Shown here one piece after another: positions 1 through 7,022 of a stretch of DNA of 13,278 nucleotides. Position 1 is the stretch's first letter. The number at the start of each line of letters is the position of its first letter. A program made the position numbers and the translations under genes. The DNA lies in NCBI GenBank assembly GCA_002329565.1, contig DCTM01000061.1:74489-87766 (forward strand), in the 5' to 3' direction. Source of the stretch: Firmicutes bacterium UBA1440. Its GTDB lineage: Bacteria; Bacillota; Clostridia; Peptostreptococcales; Anaerovoracaceae. Under the pieces are notes generated by a model. That model saw nothing but the letters and a program-made list of their open reading frames with translations. It was not told the DNA's origin and searched no databases.

Positions 1-183
1 GCGCTCCGCGTCTCGGTATCCCCCGTAAAATTCATAGCGTACAGCCTTTTGTTTCCTGCAAAATGCCTCAGCTGCCGTTCTTTGGCTCAAATCGAGGAAT
101 GATGTGGCAGTCATGACATTTTGATTGTCACACTGCGCAATCTTGTCGCTGAGCATGCCGAGCAAAACAGTCTCTTGCTTCAT
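1..183 (-). CDS. YlmH-like S4 RNA-binding protein, N-terminal fragment
   Basis: A minus-strand frame starts at 183 and stays open for 61 codons to the window edge, so only the N-terminus is seen. The start follows an AAGGAG ribosome binding site in the 51-nt gap after the iclR stop. The visible part carries a FLDLSQRTAAEAF segment and ends in YEFYGGYRDAER. This matches my recollection of the YlmH N-terminal domain (FLDP..., then GGY..AER). YlmH proteins carry a C-terminal S4 domain and bind RNA or ribosomes, but the S4 domain would lie outside the window. It is co-directional with the iclR gene and may be read from it, since no terminator is visible between them. The family call rests on a short match. 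Confidence 0.68.
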   Translation of the reverse strand, partial: MKQETVLLGMLSDKIAQCDNQNVMTATSFLDLSQRTAAEAFCRKQKAVRYEFYGGYRDAER

Positions 184-234
184 CCCAATTGTCTCCTTGC
201 TTTTCTTCTGATTATTTACAGAAATGCCGGCTAG

Positions 235-1008
235 TTATGCCATTGATTCCGACAACTGTTTTACGTTGTTCTTCAACACCTCAATGTATTTATCCATGTT
301 AGCTGCCATTCGTGAGGTCGGCCCCGAGGAACTTACCGCAGCAATCGGCTGTCCCGAAGCATCAAGAAGCGGAACGCCATAGCATGTCAATCCGATTTCC
401 GATTCCTCATCATCGACGGCATAGCCTCTCTCTTTAATCCGTTTCATTTGTTTCATAAACTCATCGGCATTCTTTATCGACTTTTCCGTAGATGGTATAA
501 AATCCGTCATCTCGGCATATTGCTCAATAATGCGTTGCGGCTTGTATGCGAGAATGGCCTTACCCGTAGCGCTCAAATGAGCATTGAGTCGGAGTCCCTC
601 CGGAGTGTCCATCTTAAGTGCCAACGTGCCGATGACCTTGTCGATGAAGACGATATGGTTGTCATCGTCCATAATTGCGAGATGACTGGTTTCCTTCGTC
701 TGTGCCGTGATTCGCTCAAGGTATGGGTGCACCAACGGAATCAGCTCCATCCTGCTGTATGCGATCTGTCCCAGGGAAAAAATTTTACCTCCGAGGCGGT
801 ATTTTGCGTTTTCTTTCTTCGTCAAAAATCCCCTGTTCTCCAACGTTACGAGCATGCGAAACACCGTACTCCTGTTGAGGCCCATATGCGCTGATATGTC
901 GCTGACGCTCATTTCGTCATTTTCAAAGAACAGATTCAGGATTGACAGCGCATTGTCCAGCGAGCTCAATACGTATTTTTGATTTTTTTCGTAGTTTTCC
1001 ATCTTCAT
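235..1008 (-). CDS. IclR-family transcriptional regulator
   Basis: This 257-residue protein has the usual IclR length and layout. An N-terminal winged HTH spans residues 11-75, with the recognition helix in NRSTVFRMLVTLENRGFL (45-62). A C-terminal effector-binding domain follows, with HLSATGKAILA (144-154) and GYAVDDEESEIGLTCYGVPL (195-214), where such proteins bind small carboxylates or similar effectors. I chose MKMENYEK at 1008 because AAGAGG lies just upstream; an in-frame ATG at 1053 would add 15 residues without a good RBS. The gene is divergent from the 2-oxoacid oxidoreductase operon and shares a 228-bp control region with it. Local control of that operon is inferred. The effector is unknown; a 2-oxo acid or a fermentation acid would fit. 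Confidence 0.93.
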   Translation of the reverse strand: MKMENYEKNQKYVLSSLDNALSILNLFFENDEMSVSDISAHMGLNRSTVFRMLVTLENRGFLTKKENAKYRLGGKIFSLGQIAYSRMELIPLVHPYLERITAQTKETSHLAIMDDDNHIVFIDKVIGTLALKMDTPEGLRLNAHLSATGKAILAYKPQRIIEQYAEMTDFIPSTEKSIKNADEFMKQMKRIKERGYAVDDEESEIGLTCYGVPLLDASGQPIAAVSSSGPTSRMAANMDKYIEVLKNNVKQLSESMA

Positions 1009-1087
1009 CGCATCCTCTTTTCGTGTTACCACAGTCCCGTCCCGGCGAAACAATGCGGCTGCAAAAATCTATAAAATTTCACATTAG

Positions 1088-1116
1088 ATTTTACTTGATA
1101 CACGAGTACCTGTCAA
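1088..1116 (-). promoter_or_regulatory. Promoter for the iclR-type gene
   Basis: Read on the minus strand, TTGACA (1116-1111) and TAAAAT (1093-1088) are separated by 17 bp, close to the sigma-A consensus. Transcription would start near 1081, giving a leader of about 70 nt before the start codon at 1008. Its -35 box lies 16 bp from the -35 box of the opposing operon promoter, so polymerases or a bound regulator would interfere between the two directions. Confidence 0.75.
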
Positions 1117-1132
1117 CTTCTCATATTCTTTA

Positions 1133-1161
1133 TTGACAACACAGGGGCACAGTGATATATT
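1133..1161 (+). promoter_or_regulatory. Promoter for the oxidoreductase / CoA-transferase operon
   Basis: TTGACA (1133-1138), a 17-bp spacer and TATATT (1156-1161) make a near-consensus sigma-A promoter. Transcription should begin near 1168, giving a leader of about 69 nt that contains the inverted repeat at 1175-1207 and the AAAGGAG site at 1223-1229. Such a strong promoter for a catabolic operon suggests control by repression or road-block rather than a need for an activator (inference). Confidence 0.8.
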
Positions 1162-1174
1162 ATAGGCAAATATG

Positions 1175-1207
1175 TTCTTTATAGCAAACAACAATTACTA
1201 TAAAGAA
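1175..1207. promoter_or_regulatory. Perfect inverted repeat, candidate operator or leader hairpin
   Basis: TTCTTTATAG at 1175-1184 and its exact reverse complement CTATAAAGAA at 1198-1207 flank a 13-nt spacer, so the arm centres lie 23 bp apart, about two helical turns. The repeat starts just after the predicted operon start site and ends 15 nt before the ribosome binding site. A third copy of the core TTCTTTAT lies at 1126-1133, between the divergent promoters. This is consistent with an operator for the neighbouring IclR protein, or with an AT-rich RNA stem. The sequence alone does not decide between them. Confidence 0.6.
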
Positions 1208-1236
1208 ATAATTTGTGATTGGAAAGGAGTTATACC

Positions 1237-1791
1237 ATGAAAGAAATCCGCTTGCACGGAAGAGGGGGGCAAGGTGTTGTCAAGGCGTCTCACATCATCG
1301 TCAAAGCCGCCGTTGCCAACGGCAAATCAGCCCAATTCATTCCCTTCTTCGGTGTCGAAAGAAAGGGTTCGCCGGTATTCGGTTACCTGCGAGTCTCCGA
1401 ATCACCCATCAGGAGAAAAACGCAAATCTATTATCCCGACATTTTAGTGATTTTTGATGATTCACTGATTGACCTTCCATCCACTTATGAAGGTCTGAAG
1501 AGCGGTGGCACTGTTATCATTAACTCCGCAAAACCCGTCTCAGAACTGCGTATCCCCGAACATGCCGGCGATGTAGCCATTGTCGACGCTACCTCGATTG
1601 CACTCGACATTCTAGGCAGAGAGATTCCCAACACTGCGATGCTTGGTGCCATCGCCAAGGTAATCAATCTCGAATACAAGGATAGCCTGTTCGCTGAAAT
1701 TGAGGCGACATTTGGCAGCAAGAACAAAGAAGCGGCGCAAAGAGCTTACGATAATGTGCGCTGCGTCGGAAAGGAGCAGCGCAATGTATGA
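1237..1791 (+). CDS. 2-oxoacid:ferredoxin oxidoreductase, gamma subunit
   Basis: The 184-residue product matches the gamma (POR_N-linked) subunit of pyruvate/2-ketoisovalerate ferredoxin oxidoreductases in length and in motifs: GRGGQGVV (8-15), FFGVERKGSPVFGYLRVS (38-55) and PNTAMLGAIAK near residue 137. In characterised enzymes this subunit helps bind CoA and complete the catalytic complex with alpha, beta and delta. The start at 1237 has AAAGGAG seven bases upstream; an upstream in-frame ATG at 1219 overlaps the leader and has no RBS. It is the first gene of the operon and its last 8 nt overlap the delta gene, implying translational coupling. The true substrate (pyruvate, 2-oxobutyrate, branched-chain or aryl 2-oxo acid) cannot be told from this subunit. 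Confidence 0.92.
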   Translation: MKEIRLHGRGGQGVVKASHIIVKAAVANGKSAQFIPFFGVERKGSPVFGYLRVSESPIRRKTQIYYPDILVIFDDSLIDLPSTYEGLKSGGTVIINSAKPVSELRIPEHAGDVAIVDATSIALDILGREIPNTAMLGAIAKVINLEYKDSLFAEIEATFGSKNKEAAQRAYDNVRCVGKEQRNV

Positions 1792-2053
1792 TCGCAAACA
1801 TATTACTCCGATCGGGGACGACGGAATTTACACATTGGATACCGCCAGTTGGCGTGTCTTTCGCCCTGTCATGAATAAAAGCAAGTGCCTCGAGTGTGGC
1901 ATCTGCCTGAGCTATTGCCCGGTCAATGCCATCATCGGCAACGAAAACAAAACATATTTAATCACATATACCCACTGCAAAGGCTGCGGCATTTGCGCAG
2001 CGGAGTGTCCGCACAAAGCTATCGATATGATTCCGGAAGGAGGTACAAAGTAA
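1784..2053 (+). CDS. 2-oxoacid:ferredoxin oxidoreductase, delta (2x[4Fe-4S]) subunit
   Basis: This 89-residue ferredoxin-like subunit has two complete CxxCxxCxxxCP motifs: Cys35/38/41/45 and Cys65/68/71/75. Each would bind a [4Fe-4S] cluster and pass electrons from the TPP site to free ferredoxin. The WRVFRP segment before the first motif is typical of the delta subunit and argues against a stand-alone ferredoxin. I chose the start at 1784 because AAGGAG precedes it and it overlaps the gamma gene by 8 nt; the frame extends upstream to 1700 inside gamma, but that extension does not look like a delta subunit. Its stop overlaps the alpha start by 1 nt (TAATG). Confidence 0.93.
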   Translation: MYDRKHITPIGDDGIYTLDTASWRVFRPVMNKSKCLECGICLSYCPVNAIIGNENKTYLITYTHCKGCGICAAECPHKAIDMIPEGGTK

Positions 2054-3231
2054 TGGGTAACATAAAAGCATTGACGGGCAACAAGGCCGCCACCATCGGC
2101 GCTGCTCTGTCCCGTCCTGACCTGATTGCCGCCTACCCGATCACACCGCAATCCTCCGTCGTTGAAGGACTGGCCGATCTCGTGCATAACGGGGAGCTCA
2201 ACTCCAACCTCATTCAAGTGGAATCAGAACACTCCGCCATGAGCGTCGTCCAAGGAGCGGCCGCGGCAGGCGGACGCGTATTCACCGCCACAAGTGCACA
2301 GGGACTCGCGCTGATGTACGAACCGTACTTCAGAATGTCGACGCTGCGTCTGCCTATGGTAATGGCGCTGGCTACACGCGAGATGACCTCGCCGGAGACC
2401 ATCTGGAGCGGCCAGCAAGACGCCATGTCAGTACGTGAGGCCGGTTGGATCCAGATCTTTTGCGACTCCAACCAAGAAATTCTCGACATGATCATCCAGG
2501 GATACATGATTTCGGAGCACCCCGATGTGCTCGTCCCTGTCAATATATGCTACGACGGTTTCTACAGTTCACACCTTATCGAAGGCGTGGACGTGCCGAC
2601 TGCGGAAGAAGTGAATGCTTTCCTGCCGACGCCTTCGTTTAACCATGCCGCCCTCGACCCACGTACCCCGATGGCGCTCGACCCGCTTACTCCGGGAAAT
2701 ATTCTCATGAAATATCGCAAATCTCATCTTGAAGCCATGCAAAAGGCCGCCGATGTCATAGATTCTGTAGATGCGAAATTTGCCGCACAATTCGGTCGTT
2801 ATTACGGCGGTTGCATCTCCGAGTACCGTTGCGAGGACGCGGATGTCGTCATCGTCACTGTTGCAGGTATGACGGGTGCGGGCATGGATGCCGTAGATAT
2901 GGCGCGCGAGAACGGTGTTCGCGCAGGACTGATTAAGCTGCGCGCAATGCGCCCGTTCCCGGCCGCAAGAATTGCTGATGCACTCAAAGGTAAGAAGGCA
3001 TTCGCCACCATCGACAGAAGTGTATCCTTTGGCTGGTCGCAGGGCCCCGTTCACATGGAAATCAAAGCTGCTGTCGCGGATCTCGACGAGAAGTTCATGC
3101 ATTTCTCCGTTATCGGCGGTCTCGGCGGAGCCGACATTTCTGTCGATGAACTCTGTGACTGCATCGCATACATGGATCGCTGCAAGGACGAGGCCTGCGA
3201 ACACGAAACCCGTTGGCTGCTCAAGGATTAA
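2053..3231 (+). CDS. 2-oxoacid:ferredoxin oxidoreductase, alpha subunit
   Basis: The 392-residue length fits the separate alpha subunits of pyruvate/2-ketoisovalerate oxidoreductases. Domain I carries AAYPITPQSS (26-35), ESEHSAMSVVQGAAAAGG (57-74) and TATSAQGL (78-85). The domain II region carries GMTGAGMDA (272-280), RPFP (300-303), DRSVSFG (321-327) and GLGGADIS (356-363). Alpha forms the pyrimidine-side half of the TPP site with beta. The start is the ATG in TAATG at 2053, preceded by GGAAGGAGG inside delta; the longer open frame upstream to 1885 is the delta gene out of frame. These motifs are shared by pyruvate- and 2-ketoisovalerate-type enzymes, so the substrate is left open. Confidence 0.94.
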   Translation: MGNIKALTGNKAATIGAALSRPDLIAAYPITPQSSVVEGLADLVHNGELNSNLIQVESEHSAMSVVQGAAAAGGRVFTATSAQGLALMYEPYFRMSTLRLPMVMALATREMTSPETIWSGQQDAMSVREAGWIQIFCDSNQEILDMIIQGYMISEHPDVLVPVNICYDGFYSSHLIEGVDVPTAEEVNAFLPTPSFNHAALDPRTPMALDPLTPGNILMKYRKSHLEAMQKAADVIDSVDAKFAAQFGRYYGGCISEYRCEDADVVIVTVAGMTGAGMDAVDMARENGVRAGLIKLRAMRPFPAARIADALKGKKAFATIDRSVSFGWSQGPVHMEIKAAVADLDEKFMHFSVIGGLGGADISVDELCDCIAYMDRCKDEACEHETRWLLKD

Positions 3232-3243
3232 GGAGGTGAAGCT

Positions 3244-4149
3244 ATGAGTTATATTGATATTCTCAGAGAATCAAAAAATATCATGACCCCCGGTTCTTCA
3301 GCCTGCCAAGGGTGCGGCGGAGAGCTTACCGCAAGAAAGATCATGCAAATCGCGGGCGATAACAGCGTATTTGCAGTACCGCCGGGTTGCATGGCCGGCT
3401 CCGGCGTAGATGGTTGGAATTATCAGAACGGCGCGCTTGCGCCGATTCATATCACTCTTTTGGGAAACACTGCTGCCTTTATGAACGGCGTCAGTGAAAT
3501 GTACCAAAGAAAAGGCAGACCTGATGTTAATATTGTTGCCATTGCGGGTGACGGTGCCAGTGCGGACTGCGGGTTTCAGAGCCTTTCCGGCGCGGCCGAG
3601 CGCAATTCCAAGATGCTCTACGTCTGTTACGACAACGAAGGTTACATGAATACCGGTTTCCAAAGGAGTTCCACTACCTCCCTCGGTTCTCGGACATCAA
3701 CCACACCGATCGGCTCTGTCATCAACGGCAAAGAACAGCAACAAAAGTACCTTCCTCTGATTATGGCGATGCACAACATCGAATACTGTGCCACTGCCTC
3801 TGTCTCGCACATGGCCGACTTTGTCCGCAAGGTGCAAAAGGGTCTCAAGGCGAGCAAGCGCGGCTTTGCCTACCTGCATGTCTTTGCCTCCTGCCCTACC
3901 GGTTGGGGATTTCAATCGCACGAAAGCATCGCGGTCGCAAGGCGTGCAGTCAAATCCAACGCTTTCCCTCTCTGGGAAAAGGAAGGTAACAAATATACCA
4001 TCAACTTCGACAATAAGAACCCAATTCCAATAGCTGACTTCGTAAAAGGAATCGCAAAATACAAGAACTTGACCTCGGAATCAATCGATAGCATGCAACG
4101 CCACGCCGATTCCGTCTATGCGACGTTAAAAAAGCTTGCCGCTGAATAA
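3244..4149 (+). CDS. 2-oxoacid:ferredoxin oxidoreductase, beta (TPP-binding) subunit
   Basis: This 301-residue beta subunit has the thiamine diphosphate/Mg motif GDGASADCG (102-110) followed by YDNEGYMNTGFQRS (129-142). Four cysteines sit where the proximal [4Fe-4S] cluster is bound in the family: Cys21 and Cys24 (CQGC), Cys49 (PPGC) and Cys217 (ASCPTGW). The set is complete, so the enzyme should be active. The RBS TAAGGAGGTG begins in the alpha stop codon, with a 12-nt gap. The product catalyses oxidative decarboxylation of a 2-oxo acid with CoA, giving acyl-CoA, CO2 and reduced ferredoxin. The T-rich stretch STTSLGSRTSTTPIGS (143-158) matches the pyruvate/2-ketoisovalerate branch rather than 2-oxoglutarate enzymes. 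Confidence 0.94.
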   Translation: MSYIDILRESKNIMTPGSSACQGCGGELTARKIMQIAGDNSVFAVPPGCMAGSGVDGWNYQNGALAPIHITLLGNTAAFMNGVSEMYQRKGRPDVNIVAIAGDGASADCGFQSLSGAAERNSKMLYVCYDNEGYMNTGFQRSSTTSLGSRTSTTPIGSVINGKEQQQKYLPLIMAMHNIEYCATASVSHMADFVRKVQKGLKASKRGFAYLHVFASCPTGWGFQSHESIAVARRAVKSNAFPLWEKEGNKYTINFDNKNPIPIADFVKGIAKYKNLTSESIDSMQRHADSVYATLKKLAAE

Positions 4150-4168
4150 CAAGGAAAGGAGAGATTTT

Positions 4169-5725
4169 ATGGCAACATTTATTTCCGCTAAGGAAGCAGC
4201 CGGCCTGATTGCCGCCGGAGCCACAGTGGCCGCGAGCGGATTCTGCGGTTTTGCCAGCCCCGATGCTCTCTTCCAAGCCATTCGGGAACGATTTGAAGAC
4301 AGTGGCCTACCGAGAGATCTGACCATCGTCAAAGGTGTCAGCATCGGCGATCGCGGTACACGCGGCATCAACAGAATCGGCATCGAAGGACTCGTGCGCA
4401 AAGTCATCTGCGCGCACGCCGGCCTCGAACCTATGATGGAAAAACTAATTACAGGCAACAAGATTCTTGCCTATATGCTGCCGTTCGGTACCGTGATCGA
4501 CATCATTAACGCCGCAGGTTGCCACAAGCCCGGCGTTATTACAAAGGTAGGCCTCGGGACATTCGCCGACCCTCGCATAGAAGGCAGCAAAGCAAATAAA
4601 CTCACAAAGGAGACCGGCGAAGATATCGTGACTCACATGGAAATAGACGGTGAGGAATGCCTCTTCTACAAACCGATGCCGGTGGATGTGGCATTGATTC
4701 GTGCGACCTATGCAGATGAAGACGGAAACCTCAGTTTTGATAAAGAAGCGATTTCTGCCGACCAATTTGAACTCGCAAAGGCTGCTCACAATTCCGGCGG
4801 TATCGTCATAGCTCAAGTCGAGCAGATTGTTGCCAAAGGCACTCTACATCCACGCGATGTCAGAATACACGGATTTATGGTCGATTATGTTGTACAATCA
4901 AGTCCCGAATTTCATCTTCAAGGGTTCGATTGTGACCGCTATCGTCCGGAGCTGACCGGCGAAACCCGAATACCTCTTTCTCTCATTGAGCCTGCCCCTC
5001 TCGACAACCGTAAGATTTGCGGCCGCAGAGCGGCCATGGAACTGAAAGAAGGCATGTTGGTCAACTTGGGTATAGGCATGCCCGATGCGGTCGCGGCGGT
5101 CGCCAACGAAGAAGGCATCAGTGATAAATTCACTTTGTCAATTGAATCGGGTGTGCTGGGCGGCGTACCGCTCGGCGGATTGGGACTTGGCGGTGCCGTC
5201 AATCCCGAAGCCATCTACAGCATAGCCGACACTCTTGCGCTTTACGACGGCGGTTGTCTAGACCTGACCGTCCTCGGTCTCGGTGAGATTGATGAACCGG
5301 GTAACGTAAACGTTTCCAAATTCGGCGGAGGAGCTACCGGCCCCGGCGGTTTCATAAATATTTCGCAGAACACCAAGAACGTCATTTTCACCGGCACCTT
5401 TACTGCCGGCAAGCTCTGCGAGCGCATTGAAAACGGAAAGCTCGTAATCCTTCAAGAGGGCAAGTCCAAAAAATTTATCAAGCAAGTCGAGCAAATTACA
5501 TTCTCAGGCGCTTACGCCGCAACGAACGGCCAAAATGTCCTCGTAGTCACCGAACGGGCAGTCTTCCGCTTGACGAACAAAGGACTCAAACTAATTGAGA
5601 TCGCTCCCGGCATCGACATTCAGACCGATATCCTTGACCAAATGGATTTCGCTCCGATTATCGAAGAGACCCCCTCGCTCATGGACGCACGTATCTTCCG
5701 CAGCGAGCCGATGCGACTTTTTTAA
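4169..5725 (+). CDS. Acyl-CoA:acetate CoA-transferase (propionate CoA-transferase type)
   Basis: The 518-residue protein is a fused-domain family I CoA-transferase very like propionate CoA-transferase (Pct). The N-terminal half runs from ISAKEAAGLIAAGATV; the C-terminal half holds the catalytic glutamate, Glu326 in SIESGVLGGVP (324-334), which forms the glutamyl-CoA thioester in this family. The end reads VSKFGGG, GTFTAGKL, KKFIKQVEQITFSGAYAA and LIEIAPGIDI, all Pct-like as I recall the family. AAAGGAG lies 7 nt before the chosen start; the in-frame ATG at 4136 is inside the beta gene. Placed after the oxidoreductase, it probably moves CoA from the acyl-CoA product to acetate or another acid. 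Natural substrates range over C2-C6 acyl or 2-hydroxyacyl-CoAs, so the exact pair is unknown. Confidence 0.93.
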   Translation: MATFISAKEAAGLIAAGATVAASGFCGFASPDALFQAIRERFEDSGLPRDLTIVKGVSIGDRGTRGINRIGIEGLVRKVICAHAGLEPMMEKLITGNKILAYMLPFGTVIDIINAAGCHKPGVITKVGLGTFADPRIEGSKANKLTKETGEDIVTHMEIDGEECLFYKPMPVDVALIRATYADEDGNLSFDKEAISADQFELAKAAHNSGGIVIAQVEQIVAKGTLHPRDVRIHGFMVDYVVQSSPEFHLQGFDCDRYRPELTGETRIPLSLIEPAPLDNRKICGRRAAMELKEGMLVNLGIGMPDAVAAVANEEGISDKFTLSIESGVLGGVPLGGLGLGGAVNPEAIYSIADTLALYDGGCLDLTVLGLGEIDEPGNVNVSKFGGGATGPGGFINISQNTKNVIFTGTFTAGKLCERIENGKLVILQEGKSKKFIKQVEQITFSGAYAATNGQNVLVVTERAVFRLTNKGLKLIEIAPGIDIQTDILDQMDFAPIIEETPSLMDARIFRSEPMRLF

Positions 5726-5752
5726 AATAACATCACCGGATGTATACCTTAA

Positions 5753-5815
5753 ATAACAGAAGTATCCTCTGAAACAACAAAAGCATCCCTCAAGATAACA
5801 GAAGTATCCTCCGAG
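5753..5815 (+). repeat. Three 21-bp tandem repeats downstream of the CoA-transferase
   Basis: Three adjacent 21-bp units (5753-5773, 5774-5794, 5795-5815) follow the operon. Units 1 and 3 share their first 17 bases (ATAACAGAAGTATCCTC) and the middle unit is diverged. In the reading frame of the upstream gene they translate as ITEVSSE, TTKASLK, ITEVSSE, then ILQQ and a stop. That frame is closed before them by TAA at 5723 and TAA at 5750, so they are not part of the predicted protein. The last unit also forms AGTATC/GATACT with the base of the terminator. Confidence 0.75.
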
Positions 5816-5865
5816 ATACTGCAGCAGTGACAGGCTTTTACCCGTCGCTGCTGCATTTTATCTCG
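5812..5865. terminator. Operon terminator hairpin
   Basis: TGCAGCAGTGACAGG (from 5820) pairs with the complementary arm ending at 5855, with one G-T wobble and a small internal mismatch, and TTTT follows at 5856-5859. An outer CGAGATA/TATCTCG pairing (5812-5818 with 5859-5865) extends the stem, so the hairpin may also stop transcription arriving from the minus-strand gene at 5874. It lies about 95 nt after the CoA-transferase stop. Confidence 0.85.
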
Positions 5866-5873
5866 CATACAGA

Positions 5874-7022
5874 TTACACCTCGGTTTCACTCTCAGTGGC
5901 CTGCTCCGCGCCGATCAGTGTATATTGATACAACCCCGCAGAAAAAAAATCGGCTATAGCCAACGATGTATACATAATTTCCGTAAATGTTTGCATTGCA
6001 GTTACATAATCTTCCGTTTGGAGATTATAAGCCTCTTGCACTATAAGTTCAGCTAATGAAAAAAAGAGTTCTTTTGCTTCGTTTTCATCCCAATACGGAT
6101 TGATTACAGCAAGTTTGTTCGCAAATTGAGAAGCAAAATTATATGCTTGTGCTGTCTGTGCTTCTGCTTCGGCCTCATCTCCGCTTGCAACCGCATTAAC
6201 GATGCCCTCCAACCTCACTATGTATACCGACAATAAATTGAGCAATTCATTTGCGGCCTCTTCCCCCAAAATCAGTTTGAATTTTTCTGCCATCCGCGTA
6301 GGTAATGCATACATTCTGCTTTTTATAATCTCCGGATACTCCGGCCCTCCAAGTCCTATAATTTTCGATGCCATATAAAAACGTGTAAGGTATGCCCATT
6401 CAGTATGGATTTTTCTGAAATCTTGAATCATATTGAAGTATGCCGGAGGAATCTGTGTTTGATCTCCTGTCAAAAAAGGAATGAATCCCTGTGCATAATA
6501 ATCCGCTCTTTGATACGTCTTTTCCATCCTTGAAGCAAAGATGTCCAATGACTTTTGAAAATCTCCGCTTTCCAGCGCCAATACTTCCGCAACCAGATCC
6601 TTAATAAAAGGGTAAAAAAGGTTTCTCCACCTCTCCTCTTCCCAATACGGACTTAACTCTGCCAGATATGCAGCATTTCGATCCGATATGACATACAATT
6701 CGCGAATGACTTGGTCCGCTTTTGCATCATCTCCGTCTATCATTGCGTCGACCAGATCCTGCAATCCTCCTAAATAGCTCAATACTACCGGTACAAAATC
6801 CACTTCAATGCCCGGAATTGTCGCTACCAACTCATTTAATTCCCTTGGTATTTCTAAAAATTTTTCCAGGACGGCAGTCCCGTCTGTGAGCCCGCTTAGT
6901 CTTTCAACCGTGTAAAAACGCAATAAATAAGCCATTTGACTCATTAACACACGAAATTGATTGATAAACTCCGCTTGTTCATATGTAATTGGTCCTTGAA
7001 TCTGCAGACTTCTGTAACGCAT
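5874..7022 (-). CDS. Internally duplicated helical protein of uncharacterised family
   Basis: The 382-residue product is built from two diverged copies of one helical domain, residues about 18-180 and 197-365. Matching landmarks: FRVLMSQMAYLLRFYTVERLSGL (23-45) against FRKIHTEWAYLTRFYMASKIIGL (202-224); GDDAKA against GDEAEA; and LSPYWEEERW (123-132) against INPYWDENEA (307-316). There is no signal peptide, membrane segment or cysteine. I recall single-domain relatives in Bacillus, Paenibacillus and clostridia, sometimes labelled acetylglutamate kinase, but nothing here resembles a kinase site. AAGGAG sits 10 nt before the start at 7022. The gene is convergent with the fermentation operon and divergent from the XRE gene. 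Base composition is more AT-rich than the operon. The function is unknown. Confidence 0.85.
   Translation of the reverse strand: MRYRSLQIQGPITYEQAEFINQFRVLMSQMAYLLRFYTVERLSGLTDGTAVLEKFLEIPRELNELVATIPGIEVDFVPVVLSYLGGLQDLVDAMIDGDDAKADQVIRELYVISDRNAAYLAELSPYWEEERWRNLFYPFIKDLVAEVLALESGDFQKSLDIFASRMEKTYQRADYYAQGFIPFLTGDQTQIPPAYFNMIQDFRKIHTEWAYLTRFYMASKIIGLGGPEYPEIIKSRMYALPTRMAEKFKLILGEEAANELLNLLSVYIVRLEGIVNAVASGDEAEAEAQTAQAYNFASQFANKLAVINPYWDENEAKELFFSLAELIVQEAYNLQTEDYVTAMQTFTEIMYTSLAIADFFSAGLYQYTLIGAEQATESETEV

Noticed and set aside
448..894. 148-codon plus-strand frame inside the iclR-type gene
   Set aside because: It lies wholly antisense to a clear IclR protein, with no RBS and no domain.
1885..2052. 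Upstream extension of the alpha-subunit frame
   Set aside because: It overlaps the delta gene out of frame. The ATG at 2053 has a GGAAGGAGG site and the 1-nt overlap usual for this operon.
2569..3204. 211-codon minus-strand frame inside the alpha-subunit gene
   Set aside because: It is antisense to a conserved subunit whose motifs are intact, and the Arg/His-rich translation resembles no protein.
5726..5830. CRISPR-like array after the operon
   Set aside because: The units are directly adjacent 21-mers with no spacers and no cas genes nearby.
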